From NCBI GenBank assembly GCA_013822345.1, contig PNKH01000019.1, positions 1-64,000 of the forward strand: 64,000 bases of DNA, written 5' to 3'. Under the pieces are notes generated by a model. The model did not search any database, had not been told where the DNA came from, and saw only the letters and a program-made list of their open reading frames with translations. A program made the position numbers and the translations under genes. This DNA is from Isosphaera sp. GTDB taxonomy: Bacteria > Planctomycetota > Planctomycetia > Gemmatales > Gemmataceae. Every line of letters begins with the position of its first letter. Position 1 is the first letter of the stretch. Positions 7,682-15,103 of the stretch are shown here, one piece after another.

Positions 7682-8665
7682 TCAGAAGTCGCCCCCGAAG
7701 TCCCCGCCGCCGCCGAAGTCGCCGCCCCCGCCGCCGTCGAAGCTGCCGCCGGACCCGGTGTCGCCGCTGAAGTCGCCGTCCCCGGCCGCCCCGGCGTCGC
7801 CGCCGGCGCCGGCGTCCCCGGCGTACGCGTCCGACCCGCCGAACATCCCGCCGGCGCCGAACATGCTGTTGTACAGCCACATCCCGGCCATCGCCCCGAA
7901 CAGCCCACCCAGCAGCGACGCCCCGAACCCGCCGCCCCCGCCGCCGTACCCGCCGCCGCCGGAGAACGCCCGGATCAGCCCGACCACCAGCCACACCCCG
8001 AGCAGCACGCACACCCCGAGGCAGACCCAGTTCCCGACGCTCCACCCCCCGCCCTTCGCCGCCTCGCCCTTCGCCGCAGTCCCGGAGGTGGCCGACGCCG
8101 CCACCGTCGTGTCCTTCAGGTCGGCGACGACTAACCCGACCGCCTCCGCCAGGGCGTCGTCCCGGATCTTGAACTGCTCGGCGTCCGGCCGGCCCGCGGC
8201 CGTCCGGAAGGCGCTCAGCAGGATGTCCGCGAACCGCTTCTCGTCGTCCTTCGAGAACCCGCGGTCGCGGGTCGTCTTGTCCGCGATCACCTCGACGTGC
8301 CCGGGCTTGCGGCAGACCAGGACGTAGATGCCCCGGGCCTTGTCGCCCTCGGCCCGGCTCACCGCCCAGTCGTGGAAGAACTTCGCCTTCCCGGCCTCGT
8401 CGGTCGGGACCGCCTTCCCGTCCGGGGCCTTGGCGTACAGGTCGAAGGTCAGGGTCAGCCCGTGGTCGAACTGGGTCCCGGACACGGCCGCCTCGGCCCG
8501 CCGGACACCGTCCTCGGTGAACAGCTTCGCGTCGCCGTCGTTGCCGTAGACGTGGAGCACCCCGCGCTCCCGCGCCGCCGCCTTCGAGGCGTACGCCGGC
8601 CCCGCCGCCACCAGGCCCCCGCCCAGGAGGGCGACGGCTGCCAACCCCGTCGTCAGTCTCGTCAT
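7682..8665 (-). CDS. Exported TPM-domain protein (YgcG/TPM_phosphatase family)
   Basis: A signal peptide ([17 protein letters not shown]...AYA) precedes a TPM domain of about 150 residues with [24 protein letters not shown] and [10 protein letters not shown]. One membrane helix ([20 protein letters not shown]) is followed by a tail made almost only of Gly, Asp, Ser and Phe. This matches membrane-bound TPM proteins, whose role is usually envelope maintenance or protein quality control and is not settled. The Gly-rich tail ending in [10 protein letters not shown] is typical of the family. The gene starts the minus-strand run and faces away from hslV; the 207 bp between them hold no gene. Confidence 0.85.
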   Translation of the reverse strand: MTRLTTGLAAVALLGGGLVAAGPAYASKAAARERGVLHVYGNDGDAKLFTEDGVRRAEAAVSGTQFDHGLTLTFDLYAKAPDGKAVPTDEAGKAKFFHDWAVSRAEGDKARGIYVLVCRKPGHVEVIADKTTRDRGFSKDDEKRFADILLSAFRTAAGRPDAEQFKIRDDALAEAVGLVVADLKDTTVAASATSGTAAKGEAAKGGGWSVGNWVCLGVCVLLGVWLVVGLIRAFSGGGGYGGGGGGFGASLLGGLFGAMAGMWLYNSMFGAGGMFGGSDAYAGDAGAGGDAGAAGDGDFSGDTGSGGSFDGGGGGDFGGGGDFGGDF

Positions 8666-8872
8666 GGTCGTCTCCTCGTGAGCGTGAAGGGTGACGTGAG
8701 CCCACCCGGGAGCTACCGCATTGTATGGCGACCGGCGGCCGGCCGTCGCGCCAAATCCGGGCCGCCCGGGTATCATGGTTCGCACCCCCCGGGCCGCGAG
8801 CCGGCGGCCCGGGCGCGTCCGGTTGCCCGTGCGTCGCAAGAGGTATTCGCCCCCCGCGGAGCGTTCTTCACC

Positions 8873-9409
8873 GTGCCCCGAATCCGCGCCACCACGATCC
8901 TCGCCGTCCGCACCGCCGCCGGCGCCGCCCTCGGGGGCGACGGCCAGGTCACCCTCGGCAACATCGTGATGAAGAACGACGCGAAGAAGATCCGCCGGCT
9001 GCACGACGGGAAGGTGCTGGCCGGGTTCGCCGGGGCCGCCGCCGACGCGTTCAGCCTGCTGGAGCGGTTCGAGGCGAAGCTCCGCGACCACCAGGGGTCG
9101 GTCCCGCGGGCGGCGACCGAGCTGGCCAAGGAGTGGCGGACGGACCGGGTCCTGCGGCGGCTGGAGGCGATGCTGGTGGTGCTGGACCGGGACCACCTGC
9201 TGCTGTTGAGCGGGAACGGGGACGTGATCCAGCCGACCGACGACGTGCTGGCGGTCGGGAGCGGCGGGCCGTACGCCCTGGCGGCCGCCCGGGCGCTGAT
9301 GGCCCACACGAAGCTGAAGCCCGCCGAGGTGGTGCGGGCCGGGCTGGAGATCGCCGGCGACATCTGCATCTACACCAACCGCTCGATCGAGGTGATGGAA
9401 CTTTCGTAG
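8873..9409 (+). CDS. hslV: ATP-dependent protease subunit HslV
   Basis: HslV is the proteolytic ring of the HslUV protease. The GTG start gives [17 protein letters not shown]. The TT pair aligns with the N-terminal threonine nucleophile of HslV, so a short propeptide of six or seven residues must be removed. Conserved blocks include [36 protein letters not shown] and [13 protein letters not shown]. The length of 178 aa is normal. The TAG stop lies inside the GTAG head of a REP element (see the repeat that follows). hslU comes next, separated by two repeat copies. Confidence 0.95.
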   Translation: MPRIRATTILAVRTAAGAALGGDGQVTLGNIVMKNDAKKIRRLHDGKVLAGFAGAAADAFSLLERFEAKLRDHQGSVPRAATELAKEWRTDRVLRRLEAMLVVLDRDHLLLLSGNGDVIQPTDDVLAVGSGGPYALAAARALMAHTKLKPAEVVRAGLEIAGDICIYTNRSIEVMELS

Positions 9410-9505
9410 GGTGGGCCGAGCCCGGCTCTGCGGGCGAGTCCCACCGGGCGTTCGTAGCGTTGCGCGGCGGTGGGACTCGCGGGCGAAGCGCCCGCTCGGC
9501 CCTAC
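9406..9505. repeat. REP pair, family A, copy 1 (hslV-hslU spacer)
   Basis: Two GTAG-headed hairpins are arranged tail to tail. Each unit reads GTAGGGTGGGCCGAG, a GC stem, then GTCCCACC closing on GGTGGG. The TAG of the left head is the hslV stop codon. The right head is slightly shortened (GTAGGGCCGAG instead of GTAGGGTGGGCCGAG). Confidence 0.95.
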
Positions 9506-9514
9506 CAGACTTTC

Positions 9515-9606
9515 GTAGGGTGGGCCGAGCCCGGCTCTGCGGGCGAGTCCCACCGGGCGTAGGCGGCGGTGGGACTCGGTCCGAAGCGGACCTCGGCCCA
9601 CCCTAC
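9515..9606. repeat. REP pair, family A, copy 2 (hslV-hslU spacer)
   Basis: A second inverted pair of the same GTAG hairpin follows the first after 9 bp. Its first part repeats copy 1 exactly, including the ACTTTC that precedes the head at 9400. It therefore looks like a tandem duplication with a unit of about 109 bp that took in the last bases of hslV. The pair ends 17 bp before the hslU start. Confidence 0.93.
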
Positions 9607-9623
9607 CAGACAAGGACTACCCC

Positions 9624-10970
9624 GTGGCCGACTCACTCACCCCGCGGCAGATCGTCGCGGAACTCGACAAGTACATCGTCGGGCAGGCGGCCGCCAAGAA
9701 GGCGGTCGCGGTCGCCATCCGCAACCGGTGGCGGCGGCAGCAGCTGCCGCCCGAACTCCGCACCGACGTGACCCCGAAGAACATCATCCTGATCGGCCCG
9801 ACCGGGGTCGGCAAAACGGAGATCGCCCGCCGGCTGGCCCAGCTCGTCGGGGCCCCGTTCGTCAAGGTCGAGGCGACCAAGTTCACCGAGGTCGGGTACG
9901 TCGGCCGGGACGTGGAGAGCATCATCCGCGACCTGACCGAGGCCGGGATCGGCCTGGTCAAGCAGGAGATGCGCGCCCGGGTCCGGGAGAAGGCCGCGGA
10001 GCGGGTCACCGACCGGCTGCTCGACCTCCTCGTCCCGGCCCCGAAGAACAGCCCGTGGGAGCCGGACGGGGAGAAGGAGGAGCTGGAGCGGCGGGCCCGC
10101 ACCCGGGACAAGATGCGCGCCCGGCTGGAGGCCGGCGAGCTGGAGGACCGGGTGGTCGAGCTGACGGTCGAGCAGCGGGCCGTCCCGGTCCAGATCTTCT
10201 CCAACCTCGGGATGGAGAACATGGACGTCGACCTGCAGGGGATGTTCGACAAGATGATGCCGAAGTCCGGGCAGCCCCGGCAGGTCCCGATCCGGGAGGC
10301 CCGGAAGATCCTGACGGAGCAGGAGACGGAGGCCCTGATCGACCGGGCGGCGGTCGCCGAGCAGGCGGTCGACCGGGTCGAGAACCACGGGATCGTGTTC
10401 CTGGACGAGATCGACAAGGTGTGCGGGCCGGCGTCCGGGCACGGGCCGGACGTGTCCCGCCAGGGGGTGCAGCGGGACCTCTTGCCGGTGGTCGAGGGGA
10501 CGACCGTGAACACCAAGCACGGGCCGGTCAAGACGGACCACATCCTGTTCGTCGCCGCCGGGGCGTTTCACGTCTCCAAGCCGGCCGACCTGATGCCCGA
10601 ACTGCAGGGCCGGTTCCCGATCCGGGTCGAGCTGACCGACCTGACCAAGGCCGACTTCCTCCGGGTGCTCACGGAACCCAAGCACGCCCTGACGAAGCAG
10701 TACGCGGAGCTGCTGCGGACCGAGGGGGTGGAGCTGGAGTTCACCCCGGACGGGGTGGAGGCGGTGGCGGACATCGCGTTCGAGGTGAACCGGACGCACC
10801 AGAACATCGGCGCCCGGCGGCTGCACACGGTGCTGGAGAAGGTGGTCGAGGAGGTGAGCTACGAGGGGCCGGACCTGGCCGACAAGCGGGTGGTGGTGGA
10901 CGGCCCGTTCGTCCGGGACAAGCTCGGGTCGATCCTGAGGCGGGAGGACGTGAGCAAGTTCATCCTGTGA
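9624..10970 (+). CDS. hslU: HslU, ATPase subunit of the HslUV protease
   Basis: HslU is the AAA+ unfoldase that feeds substrates to HslV. The N-terminus LTPRQIVAELDKYIVGQ, Walker A IGPTGVGKTEIARRLA (near residue 55), the VGYVGRDVE pore loop, Walker B NHGIVFLDEIDK and the sensor region ELQGRFPIRVEL are all present. The C-terminus EDVSKFIL matches the tail that docks into HslV. The length of 448 aa is normal. The GTG start has AAGGA about 9 bases upstream. The two REP pairs between hslV and hslU could alter the ratio of the two subunits. Confidence 0.97.
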   Translation: MADSLTPRQIVAELDKYIVGQAAAKKAVAVAIRNRWRRQQLPPELRTDVTPKNIILIGPTGVGKTEIARRLAQLVGAPFVKVEATKFTEVGYVGRDVESIIRDLTEAGIGLVKQEMRARVREKAAERVTDRLLDLLVPAPKNSPWEPDGEKEELERRARTRDKMRARLEAGELEDRVVELTVEQRAVPVQIFSNLGMENMDVDLQGMFDKMMPKSGQPRQVPIREARKILTEQETEALIDRAAVAEQAVDRVENHGIVFLDEIDKVCGPASGHGPDVSRQGVQRDLLPVVEGTTVNTKHGPVKTDHILFVAAGAFHVSKPADLMPELQGRFPIRVELTDLTKADFLRVLTEPKHALTKQYAELLRTEGVELEFTPDGVEAVADIAFEVNRTHQNIGARRLHTVLEKVVEEVSYEGPDLADKRVVVDGPFVRDKLGSILRREDVSKFIL

Positions 10971-11160
10971 CCGGGCGTGGCGCCGGGGCGGGGCGACCGA
11001 CCGGGCGAACCGCGACCGTCAGGGAGCGGGTGTCGGCCCCACCCGCTCCCTGACGGTCGCGGTTCGCCCGGCGCGCGGCGGCGGCCTCCCGCTCGGCCTC
11101 GTCGGCGGTCAGGAACGGGTCGAGGAGGAGGCGGGTCAGGGCGTCGCTGGTGTTCTCCAT
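10960..11160 (-). CDS. Small protein with a repeat-derived C-terminus
   Basis: This 66-aa reading frame starts at an ATG with a strong ribosome binding site (GGAGGA, 8-9 bases upstream). The first 32 residues (beginning MENTSDALTRLLLDPFL) look like a genuine short helical protein. From there on the frame runs through a family C palindrome, giving NRDRQGAG and DTRSLTVAVRP, and ends 11 bp inside the 3' end of hslU on the opposite strand. I do not recognise the family. The original stop may have been lost when the repeat inserted. Whether it is expressed is unknown. Confidence 0.45.
   Translation of the reverse strand: MENTSDALTRLLLDPFLTADEAEREAAAARRANRDRQGAGGADTRSLTVAVRPVGRPAPAPRPVTG
11001..11071. 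repeat. Palindromic repeat, family C
   Basis: Perfect 32-bp arms starting CCGGGCGAACCGCGACC surround a 7-nt loop, 30 bp after the hslU stop. The position would suit a transcription terminator-like hairpin for hslVU, although no T-tract follows. It also forms the translated tail of the small minus-strand ORF. Confidence 0.95.
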
Positions 11161-11217
11161 GGCGGTCCGTCCTCCGTGCGGGAAAGAACTACCGGGCGGC
11201 TTGAAAGAGTTACCGGG

Positions 11218-11343
11218 TCAGCCCGGCAGGTCGACCCGGCCGAGGTCGAGCCACCAGTCGCCCATGTCGTCGGGGGCGTTGAAGTCGGCGTCGAGGAACT
11301 GCGGGCGGAGGGCGTCGTCGGGGCGGGTGGGGTCGGCGGTCAC
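11218..11343 (-). CDS. Very small acidic ORF
   Basis: A 41-codon frame starts at GTG with GAGGA about 8 bases upstream. It encodes an acidic peptide with DADFNAPDDMGDWWLDLG near the middle and ends in VDLPG. It is followed after 57 bp by the other small ORF on the same strand. Composition (Asp, Trp, Leu) is unlike frame-shadow translations in this GC-rich genome, which are dominated by Arg, Gly and Pro, so it may be real. No family is recognised. Confidence 0.4.
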   Translation of the reverse strand: MTADPTRPDDALRPQFLDADFNAPDDMGDWWLDLGRVDLPG

Positions 11344-11454
11344 GGGTCGGTCCTCGCGGGGCCGGGTGGGTCAACCTGACCCCATCTCACGCAGTGGCCG
11401 TGCCGGCGGGGCGGCCGATCGCCGCGCGCCGCGGTCCGGCCGGCCGCGCGACCG

Positions 11455-12477
11455 CTACCGCTTCCCTGCGCCCCGCGCCTCGCCCAGTTCCCCGCGGGCC
11501 AACTGTACCACCCGCCCGGCGCGGCGGGCTGACACCCCGCCCGGGAAGTCCCACCCGGCGACCTCGCCCCGGGCCACCGCGCACGCCCGGTCCCAGGCGT
11601 CGGCCCCCATGTCGTCCGCCGGCCAACCCTCCCGCTCCCACACCAGCCGCAGCACCGCCCGGGTCACCGGCGGCGGCCCGAGCGCCGCGGCGTCCAGCAC
11701 CACCGTGGCCCCGACCCGCGGCCGCTCGGCCGCCGCCAGCACCTCGGCGGCCTTTTCCAGGATGATCGCGTGGGCGTCGGCGGCGTGCTCGGCGAGGCGG
11801 GCGAGGGCGGTCACCACGTCCGGGTTGAACGCCCGCAGGAGTGGCAGGAGTTCGTGCCGGATGCGGTTGCGGGTGAACCGCGGGTCGGCGTTCGACGCGT
11901 CCTCCCGGAACGGCTGGCCGAGTCCGGCGAGGTGGGCGAGCACGTCGGCCCGGGTGACCGTGAGGAGCGGGCGAACGATGTCCGTCCGAGCCGGAAACGT
12001 CCGTGACGGGTCGTCGCCTTGCCGTCGCTCACGCGTCCGGCTCGGACGGATCCCGCTCAGCCCCCCGATCCCCGTCCCGCGGACGATCCGGTGCAGCACC
12101 GTCTCGGCCTGGTCGTCGGCGGTGTGCCCGGTGGCGACCCACCCGGCCCCGACCTCGGCCGCGACCTCGGCGAAGAACCCGTACCGCACCGCCCGGGCCG
12201 CCGCCTCCAGGTTCCCGCCGAGCGTCGCCACGTCGGCCGACTTCACCCGACACTCCAGCCCGAGGCCGGCCGCCAGGTCGCGCACGAACTGCTCGTCCGC
12301 GTCGGACTCCGTGCCGCGGAGGCGGTGGTTGACGTGGGCGACGGTCAGCGGGCCGGTCGGGCACGCCGCCAGCGCCCGCAGCAGCGCGACGCTGTCCGCC
12401 CCGCCGGACACCGCCACCACGCCCGGGCCGGCCAGGCCCGCCGCCGCCCGCCGCACCTCGCGCAGCACCCGCGTCAC
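11455..12477 (-). CDS. tilS: tRNA(Ile)-lysidine synthase
   Basis: TilS converts C34 of the CAU-anticodon tRNA(Ile) to lysidine, so that it reads AUA. The PP-loop SGGADSVALL lies near residue 24, followed by AHVNHRLRGTES, ATGHTADDQAETVL and the DASNADPRFTRNRIRHELLPLL block that recognises tRNA. The length of 340 aa is moderate, with a reduced C-terminal part. The chain is interrupted at about residues 143-164, between GGLSGIRP and IVRPLL, by a family B palindrome translated in frame. This loop follows the catalytic domain and probably tolerates insertion. The GTG start gives MTRVLREVRRA. Confidence 0.93.
   Translation of the reverse strand: MTRVLREVRRAAAGLAGPGVVAVSGGADSVALLRALAACPTGPLTVAHVNHRLRGTESDADEQFVRDLAAGLGLECRVKSADVATLGGNLEAAARAVRYGFFAEVAAEVGAGWVATGHTADDQAETVLHRIVRGTGIGGLSGIRPSRTRERRQGDDPSRTFPARTDIVRPLLTVTRADVLAHLAGLGQPFREDASNADPRFTRNRIRHELLPLLRAFNPDVVTALARLAEHAADAHAIILEKAAEVLAAAERPRVGATVVLDAAALGPPPVTRAVLRLVWEREGWPADDMGADAWDRACAVARGEVAGWDFPGGVSARRAGRVVQLARGELGEARGAGKR
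11984..12047. repeat. Palindromic repeat, family B, inside tilS
   Basis: A 64-bp imperfect palindrome begins GTCCGAGCCGGAAACGTC and ends GCGTCCGGCTCGGAC. The same element occurs inside two other genes in this window. It contains no stop in the tilS frame and adds about 21 residues rich in Arg, Thr and Pro. Confidence 0.93.
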
Positions 12478-12591
12478 CGCACGCCCCCCGGTAGAATGTG
12501 TCCGTCCATCGTGGCGGATCGGCCGGGCGGGGGAAAGTCCGCTTGCGTCGCCCGGCCGCGGTCGCTATGCCGTCTGCCCGAGAACCGACCC

Positions 12592-13086
12592 ATGAGTCCG
12601 GACCCGAAAGACCTGCCGGTGGCCCGGCCGGCCGTGCCGCGGCGGGCGCCCCGGACCGGGCTGATCGTCCGGCTCGGGCTGCTGACGGTCGCCGCCCTGC
12701 TGGCCGGGGTGTTCGCCGTCGCCGCGCGGCTCGACCCGTACGAGGCGGACGGCCGGCCGCGGACGATGGCGACGCACACCCAGCTCGGGATGCCGCCGTG
12801 CGGGTTCGTGCTGGCGACCGGGAGGCCGTGCCCGGCGTGCGGGATGACGACCAGCTTCGCCCTGCTGGTCCGGGGGGACGTGGGGGCGTCGCTGCGGGCG
12901 AACTGGGCCGGGACGGTGATCGCGGTGCTGTGGGCCGGGGCGCTGGTCTGGGCGGTGGTGAGCGGGGTGAAGGGCCGGCCGCTGTTCGTCCCGCGCGGCC
13001 GCGGCGAGCTGGTGCTGACGGCCGCCGTCGGGGTGGTGCTGCTGCTGATGCTGTTGCGGTGGGGGATCGTCTTACTGAGTTCCTAG
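12592..13086 (+). CDS. DUF2752 membrane protein
   Basis: The 164-aa protein has three predicted membrane helices and the DUF2752 signature PCGFVLATGRPCPACGMTTSF (CPxCG motif) between helices 1 and 2. The molecular role of the family is unknown; the cysteines suggest metal or redox chemistry. The gene diverges from tilS. Its stop codon lies in a GTTCC-type repeat, so its last residues (LSS) are encoded by repeat sequence. Confidence 0.85.
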   Translation: MSPDPKDLPVARPAVPRRAPRTGLIVRLGLLTVAALLAGVFAVAARLDPYEADGRPRTMATHTQLGMPPCGFVLATGRPCPACGMTTSFALLVRGDVGASLRANWAGTVIAVLWAGALVWAVVSGVKGRPLFVPRGRGELVLTAAVGVVLLLMLLRWGIVLLSS

Positions 13087-13153
13087 TTCCCAGTTCCAGG
13101 TTCCAAGCTCGGGACCGACCCGGACCGCGGGCGACGGTCTGGAACCTGGAACT
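13081..13153. repeat. GTTCC-type inverted repeat after the DUF2752 gene
   Basis: Short GTTCC units run in tandem at 13088-13104. The segment AGTTCCAGGTTCCA (13092-13105) is perfectly complementary to TGGAACCTGGAACT (13140-13153). The TAG stop of the upstream gene is embedded at its left edge. It could fold into a long hairpin and end transcription before the lipoprotein gene. Confidence 0.75.
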
Positions 13154-13177
13154 CCGAACGAACCGGGGGGTTCACGG

Positions 13178-13885
13178 ATGAGCCGGAGCCGGACGCGGCG
13201 CGGGGTGTGGGCCCGCCGGGCGGTGTGGGGGACGCTGGCGGTGGTGGCCGCGACCGGGTGCAACCCGCTCACCACCATCGCGTTCCTGACCCACAAGGAC
13301 GTGAAGGTGCCGGCCGAAGCCCCGCTGGCGTTCGCCGAGGGGCCGAAGAAGAACAAGGAAGAGGTCGTGGTCGCCCTGTTCATCAACCAGGCGGCCGGGC
13401 ACAACCTGGAGTTCGCCCAGGCCGAGGCGACGCTCGCGTCCGAGCTGGCCCGGCGGCTGCCGGAGATGTCGAAGGACGGGAAGCAGAAGATCGCGGTCGT
13501 CCCGCCGAAGGACGTGAACCGGTACAAGATGAAGAACCCGGGGTGGCGGACGACCGACTTCAGCAAGCGGGGGAGGGAGCTGGGGGCGGACTTCGTCCTG
13601 GACATCAACCTGGACAAGATGGCGATGTTCCAGCCGGGGAGCCAGAACAACGTGTACGAGGGGCGGGCGGACGTGACGGTGGACGTGTACGACGTGGACG
13701 CCGGGCCGGGGGAGCCGAAGCACGCCTGCGTCCACGGGTTCTCGTACCCGAGGACCGGGTTCCGGGACGCCGGCAGCATGCCCCAGAGCGCGTTCCGCAA
13801 GCTGTTCCTGGAGAACCTCGCGGTCGAGATCGCCCGCCTGCACGTCGACCACAAGCCGACCAGCGGGATCGCCGAGGGTCGGTAG
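13178..13885 (+). CDS. Putative lipoprotein of unknown function
   Basis: The 235-aa protein starts with an Arg-rich signal sequence followed by WGTLAVVAATGC, a good lipobox with Cys at residue 28, so it is probably a lipoprotein. The mature part has EEVVVALFINQAAGH, then LGADFVLDINLDKMAMFQ and VDVYDVDAG. This arrangement is reminiscent of planctomycete lipoproteins that resemble outer-membrane assembly factors, but I cannot name a family. The stop lies at the edge of the repeat that precedes nuoI. Confidence 0.75.
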   Translation: MSRSRTRRGVWARRAVWGTLAVVAATGCNPLTTIAFLTHKDVKVPAEAPLAFAEGPKKNKEEVVVALFINQAAGHNLEFAQAEATLASELARRLPEMSKDGKQKIAVVPPKDVNRYKMKNPGWRTTDFSKRGRELGADFVLDINLDKMAMFQPGSQNNVYEGRADVTVDVYDVDAGPGEPKHACVHGFSYPRTGFRDAGSMPQSAFRKLFLENLAVEIARLHVDHKPTSGIAEGR

Positions 13886-14015
13886 TGGATAATGGGTAGT
13901 CGAGAGGACTCGCCCCGGGCCGCCCCGGGGTGTTTTCGCGCGCACGTCGGATACAACGAACCACATGCGCGCGACCGCCCGGCCCGACCGACCACTGACT
14001 ACTGACCACTGACCA
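13883..14015. repeat. TGGTAG/GACCACT repeat tract before nuoI
   Basis: The gap holds GGTAGTGGATAATGGGTAG on the left and a run of GACCACTGACTACTGACCACT units on the right, which are imperfectly complementary to one another. The right-hand run ends 3 bases before the nuoI ATG, so no Shine-Dalgarno sequence is present. A GC-rich segment including GCCCCGGGCCGCCCCGGGG lies between the two. No gene is visible here. Confidence 0.6.
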
Positions 14016-14018
14016 CTC

Positions 14019-14576
14019 ATGAAGACCTGGCTCCGGAACGTGGCCCGCGCGGTCGGCACCCTCGCCGGCGGGATGCACGTCACCCTGCGGTACTTCGTCG
14101 GGTCGTTCCGCCGGGGGTCGTTCACCGGGCACTTCGAGTACCCGGAGCGGCCGGTCCCGGTCCGGCCGCGGTACCGCGGGTTCCACCGGTTCGACCTGAC
14201 CACGTGCATCGGGTGCGACAAGTGCGCCCGGGCGTGCCCGGTGGACTGCATCTACATCGACAAGCAGAAGGCGGCCCCGCCGGCGAAGGGGTTCGTGGTG
14301 ACCGGGTTCGCGATCGACTACACCAAGTGCATGTTCTGCGCCCTGTGCGTCGACCCGTGCCCGGTGGACTGCATCTTCATGGGGTCGAACTTCGACCTGA
14401 GCACGTTCGGCCGGGACGGGTGCGTGGTCGACTTCGCCAAGCTGCCGCTGGAGGTGGCGTGGGGCCAGGCGACGCTCAACCCGACCGCGGTGCACGAGTC
14501 GAAGCGGGTGTCGCTGCCGGTGTGGAAGAAGCCCCCGGAGCCGCCCAAGCCCGCCGCCGACCCGAAGCCCGTTTAG
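14019..14576 (+). CDS. nuoI: NADH-quinone oxidoreductase subunit I
   Basis: NuoI carries two [4Fe-4S] clusters in the peripheral arm of respiratory complex I. The ligands are visible as CIGCDKCARACPVDC and CMFCALCVDPCPVDC. The N-terminus has the short amphipathic region GGMHVTLRYFVGSF that contacts the membrane arm. The length of 185 aa includes a Lys/Pro-rich tail ending PKPAADPKPV. The gene opens a short nuo group. There is no Shine-Dalgarno motif, because a GACCACT repeat directly precedes the ATG. Confidence 0.96.
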   Translation: MKTWLRNVARAVGTLAGGMHVTLRYFVGSFRRGSFTGHFEYPERPVPVRPRYRGFHRFDLTTCIGCDKCARACPVDCIYIDKQKAAPPAKGFVVTGFAIDYTKCMFCALCVDPCPVDCIFMGSNFDLSTFGRDGCVVDFAKLPLEVAWGQATLNPTAVHESKRVSLPVWKKPPEPPKPAADPKPV

Positions 14577-14602
14577 CCGCGACCCGAAGGGGAGCGTGTG
14601 GC

Positions 14603-15103
14603 ATGCCCGAACTCGTCCTCGTCGTGCTGATCTTCCTGGCCGCCGGGCTGACGCTCCTGGCCGCGAACCTCGTCGTCGGCCGGCTGATCCGGCCGGACCG
14701 GCCGAGCCCGGAGAAGGGGGAGGTGTACGAGTGCGGGGAGGTGCCGGTGGGGTCGGCGTGGGTGCAGTTCGACCTGCGGTTCTACGTGGTGGCGCTGTTG
14801 TTCGTGATCTTCGACGTGGAGCTGGCGTTCTTCTTCCCGTGGGCGGTGGTGTTCGGCAGCGCGGCCCGGGCGGCCCGGGGCGACGCCGAGGCGGCGGGGA
14901 ACCTTCAACCGCTCGGCGGGCCGGCGACCGGGGCGGTGGACGCGGGGGCGGCGGACGGGCTGGCGTGGGTGGCGTTCGCGGACATCCTGGTGTTCTTCGG
15001 GGTGCTGCTGGTCGGGTTCGCGTACCTGTGGCGGCGCGGCGACCTGGAGTGGGTGCGGAGCACGGCGGCGCAGAACGGCTACGCGCCGGGGGCTGACCGA
15101 TGA
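14603..15103 (+). CDS. nuoA: NADH-quinone oxidoreductase subunit A
   Basis: NuoA is a small membrane subunit of complex I with three helices. The family motifs YECGEVPVGSAWVQFDLRFYVVALLFVIFDVELAFFFPWA are present in order from residue 43. The loop between helices 2 and 3 is longer than usual and Ala/Gly-rich (about 40 residues), giving 166 aa against about 120-145 in most bacteria. The stop overlaps the start of the kinase gene by 4 bp (ATGA), where nuoB would normally follow. Confidence 0.95.
   Translation: MPELVLVVLIFLAAGLTLLAANLVVGRLIRPDRPSPEKGEVYECGEVPVGSAWVQFDLRFYVVALLFVIFDVELAFFFPWAVVFGSAARAARGDAEAAGNLQPLGGPATGAVDAGAADGLAWVAFADILVFFGVLLVGFAYLWRRGDLEWVRSTAAQNGYAPGADR

Noticed and set aside
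9406-9606. CRISPR array between hslV and hslU
   Set aside because: Only two copies are present, each is an inverted pair of hairpins, and no unique spacers of constant length or cas genes exist.
13883-14015. Riboswitch or T-box before nuoI
   Set aside because: The sequence consists of simple GACCACT/TGGTAG units and a GC-rich block with no recognisable aptamer core.
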